Assembly: GCF_900102085.1 (NCBI RefSeq)
Contig: NZ_FMVM01000013.1
Coordinates: 1-64,000, forward strand
DNA from: Paenibacillus polysaccharolyticus
GTDB taxonomy: Bacteria; Bacillota; Bacilli; Paenibacillales; Paenibacillaceae
Reading direction: 5' to 3'
DNA: 64,000 nucleotides
Positions 61,898 to 64,000 of the stretch are shown here, piece by piece. The position numbers were made by a program, and so were the translations under genes. The notes beneath the pieces were generated by a model. That model saw only the letters and a program-made list of their open reading frames with translations, was not told the origin of the DNA and ran no database searches. The first letter of the stretch is position 1. Each line of letters starts with the position of its first letter.

Positions 61898-62809
61898 GTG
61901 ACAGGCGGACCGTTTGTAATGACGCCGGAGCAGAGTTGCCGGGAAGCCTTCGTAGAGGCTTCCTCTTTTTTGGAGAAGTGCGGCGTGTACGAGCCGCACA
62001 ACAATGCACGGCTGCTGCTGGAGCATGTACTGGGCGTCTATGGCGCCCAGTATTACATGATGCAGCCGGAGCCGTTCCCCAGCGGGCTGCGTAGCCGCTG
62101 GGAAGACGCCGTCACGCGCAAGGCTGCGGGTGAGCCGGCGCAGTACATTATCGGCAGCCAGGAATTCTACGGGCTGCCGTTCGAGGTCACGCCGGCCGTG
62201 CTGATTCCGCGGCCGGAGACCGAGCTGCTGGTCGAAGCTGTGCTACGCGCAGCAGACCGTGTGTTTGCCGGCGACGGCGGTGCCGTGTGCGCCGTCGACA
62301 TTGGCACGGGCAGCGGCGCCATCGCGGTCACGATGGCTTCGCTTCGCCCGCAGTGGCAGGTGTCCGCCGGGGACCTCTCGGCGGATGCCCTGCACGTGGC
62401 CGCGCGCAACGCGGCCGCGAACGGCGTGCAGATCGACTTCCGTGAAGGCGATCTGCTTGCACCGTTCGCTGGGGAGCGGTTGGACATCCTGGTGTCCAAC
62501 CCGCCCTACATCCCGGCGGGAGATATCGCCGGGTTACAGCAGGAGGTGCGCGATCATGAGCCGCGCCTCGCTCTGGATGGCGGTCCGGACGGGCTCGCCC
62601 CGTACCGCATCATGATAGAGCAGCTGAATCTGTTGCCTGCGCCGCCGCAGATTGTCGGTTTTGAGCTGGGCATGGGCCAGGCTCACGACGTGGCGGCTTT
62701 GCTGGAATCGGCGGGGCACTGGCCGGAGATTATCATCGTTCCCGACCTTGCCGGAATTGAGCGGCATGTCCTGGGTGTTCGACCTTCGGAACAGGTGACA
62801 AAAATGTAA
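61898..62809 (+). CDS. prmC: Release factor glutamine methyltransferase
   Basis: A 303-residue SAM-dependent methyltransferase with an N-terminal helical domain and a Rossmann domain: DIGTGSGAIAV (motif I) and the substrate motif NPPY in VSNPPYIPAGD. It modifies the Gln of the GGQ motif of release factors. GTG start with GAGGAG 7 bases upstream. Base composition is odd: 62281-62340 has 42 G+C of 60 by hand count, against 27 of 60 in prfA at 61261-61320. Confidence 0.95.
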   Translation: MTGGPFVMTPEQSCREAFVEASSFLEKCGVYEPHNNARLLLEHVLGVYGAQYYMMQPEPFPSGLRSRWEDAVTRKAAGEPAQYIIGSQEFYGLPFEVTPAVLIPRPETELLVEAVLRAADRVFAGDGGAVCAVDIGTGSGAIAVTMASLRPQWQVSAGDLSADALHVAARNAAANGVQIDFREGDLLAPFAGERLDILVSNPPYIPAGDIAGLQQEVRDHEPRLALDGGPDGLAPYRIMIEQLNLLPAPPQIVGFELGMGQAHDVAALLESAGHWPEIIIVPDLAGIERHVLGVRPSEQVTKM

Positions 62810-62894
62810 GGCACGTAAGTTTTCTTTTTGCCGCGAAATCCTCTACAATGGGGTATGCCGAAGATTTTCTGAATGCTTGGAGGAACATAAAGAC

Positions 62895-64000
62895 ATGCTG
62901 CACAAATTCAAAAAGATCGACTACTCCATCGTTTTTATTTTGGTGATCCTGATGGTCATTAGTATCATGGCCATTTACAGTACTACGTTTGGTCGTCCAA
63001 AGGTTGAGGGATTCTCCAAAAATATGATTGTATTTTATGTTTTGGGTTTTGTTGTTTTTTTCGGAATGTCCATGATCAACTATAAATTTATCGTCAAAAA
63101 TTATTTATATATCTATGGGCTGGGTCTGTTACTGTTAGTTCTGGTTTTGTTCATTGGTAATGAGTATTACGGAGCCCAAGGTTGGCTTTCGATTGGCGGA
63201 ATCAGTCTTCAGCCTTCGGAGTTGTTCAAGCTATGTCTGATTGTCATGTTATCGACACTGCTCGCCAGGAAGAAGAACAGGCCTTTGTTTTTTGGGCGAG
63301 ATGTCATTCCGATCAGTTTGTGTGTGCTGCCGCCCTTGCTGCTTGTATTGTTGCAAAATGACCTGGGTGCGGTACTCAGCTATATTTTTATCTGGATCGG
63401 TTTATTATGGATCGGCAATATCAAATTTTCACATGCATTGATTGGTTTTGTACTGGCGGTAAGTGCTATCGTTGCTGGCATACAGGCATACATTCATTAT
63501 CATGATGAAATTACAAGTTTCCTCAAAGATATTAAACGTGCACACTGGGCAGAACGGTTCGACCCGTGGCTTGTGCCTGAACTGACATCGAGAGACGTCT
63601 TGTGGCAAACGTACAATGCCAAACTTGCCATTGGTTCTGGTGGGGTTACGGGTAAAGGCTACATGGAGGGTACCACCATTCAATCCAATCGGGTACCTCT
63701 GGCCTATGCAGACTCGATTTTTGTACAGATTGGTGAAGAGTTTGGCTTTGTTGGCGCATCGGTACTTCTTTTATTGTATTTCATCCTGATTCATAGGCTA
63801 GTCTTAATCGCTTTGGAATGTAAGGATCGCGTAGGTGCTTATTTGATTGTAGGTATTATTGCGATGATTCTGTATCAGGTCTTTGTCAATATCGGGCCGT
63901 TTATCGGACTCATGCCACTGACAGGTATCACCTTGCCATTCATTAGTTATGGAGGAACATCACTGCTCATTAACATGATCAGTATGGGCATTGCCATGAG
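62895..64000 (+). CDS. RodA/FtsW/SpoVE-family SEDS glycosyltransferase, 5' part
   Basis: The frame is open from the ATG at 62895 to the window end (about 368 residues seen). It is a multi-helix SEDS protein that polymerises lipid II into glycan strands with a partner class B PBP. Family marks are GAQGWLSIGGISLQPSELFKL, the extracellular loop RFDPWLVPE, SIFVQIGEEFGFVGA and LPFISYGGTSLLINM. It reads more like RodA than FtsW, but the loop sequence TIQSNRVPLAYAD is divergent. GGAGGA lies 10 bases upstream. The C terminus is cut by the window edge. Confidence 0.9.
   Translation, partial: MLHKFKKIDYSIVFILVILMVISIMAIYSTTFGRPKVEGFSKNMIVFYVLGFVVFFGMSMINYKFIVKNYLYIYGLGLLLLVLVLFIGNEYYGAQGWLSIGGISLQPSELFKLCLIVMLSTLLARKKNRPLFFGRDVIPISLCVLPPLLLVLLQNDLGAVLSYIFIWIGLLWIGNIKFSHALIGFVLAVSAIVAGIQAYIHYHDEITSFLKDIKRAHWAERFDPWLVPELTSRDVLWQTYNAKLAIGSGGVTGKGYMEGTTIQSNRVPLAYADSIFVQIGEEFGFVGASVLLLLYFILIHRLVLIALECKDRVGAYLIVGIIAMILYQVFVNIGPFIGLMPLTGITLPFISYGGTSLLINMISMGIAM

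Noticed and set aside
61424..62026. A 200-codon minus-strand frame opposite prfA/prmC
   Set aside because: Antisense shadow across two well-supported genes, with unnatural composition and no ribosome site.
1..64000. tRNA or rRNA genes
   Set aside because: No cloverleaf-type sequence ending in CCA or rRNA-like segment was recognised on either strand by reading; a covariance search would be decisive.

Overview
The window looks like a chromosomal stretch of a Paenibacillus-type Firmicute. This rests on strong AGGAGG-type ribosome binding sites, frequent GTG and TTG starts, a YesM/YesN-type two-component pair, a Spo0E-like phosphatase, MocR, PucR and TetR regulators, cre-like sites and roughly mid-40s to 50% GC. 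The genus is an inference from gene content and style; no search was run.

Layout. 1-360: the tail of an IS3-family element. 740-5993: an MFS transporter, mobA, an AraC regulator and a GH42 beta-galactosidase. 6280-12537: a sensor kinase, its AraC-type response regulator, and a sugar ABC transporter (binding protein and two permeases), ended by a clear terminator; together with the GH42 enzyme this looks like a galactoside-use locus under catabolite control. 12940-20227: a small AT-rich membrane protein, a MocR/LysE divergent pair, two chemotaxis-type receptors and moaA. 20757-34904: a reductive pyrimidine catabolism locus: a four-gene ABC importer, an aminotransferase, two different amidohydrolases, PreT, PreA, dihydropyrimidinase, a 79-residue unknown and a convergent PucR regulator. 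35218-43761: RND and SMR efflux systems, each with its own TetR regulator, a 43-residue membrane peptide and a phospholipase D-like protein. 43978-54773: a cobalamin-binding MerR/CarH-like regulator followed by a carotenoid operon (three CrtI/CrtN-type enzymes, a phytoene synthase-type enzyme, a CruF-like hydratase, an acyltransferase, a glycosyltransferase) and type 2 IPP isomerase. 55233-64000: an XRE/TPR regulator, a Spo0E-like peptide, a GNAT enzyme, ychF, a SUKH-like protein, prfA, prmC and the start of a RodA/FtsW-family gene.

Two patterns stand out. First, a repeat of exactly 197 bp occurs in three complete copies (29842, 39898, 54863). It has four units about 50 bp apart in the order forward, forward, reverse, reverse, each headed by TCTAACGATCACC. 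A fourth copy (357-489) keeps the same internal spacing but is cut off where the IS3 element ends. Second, the promoters of the CarH-like gene and of the carotenoid operon each carry three abutting 11-bp direct repeats with GTA at the same three positions. This suggests an AdoCbl/light switch controlling pigment synthesis.
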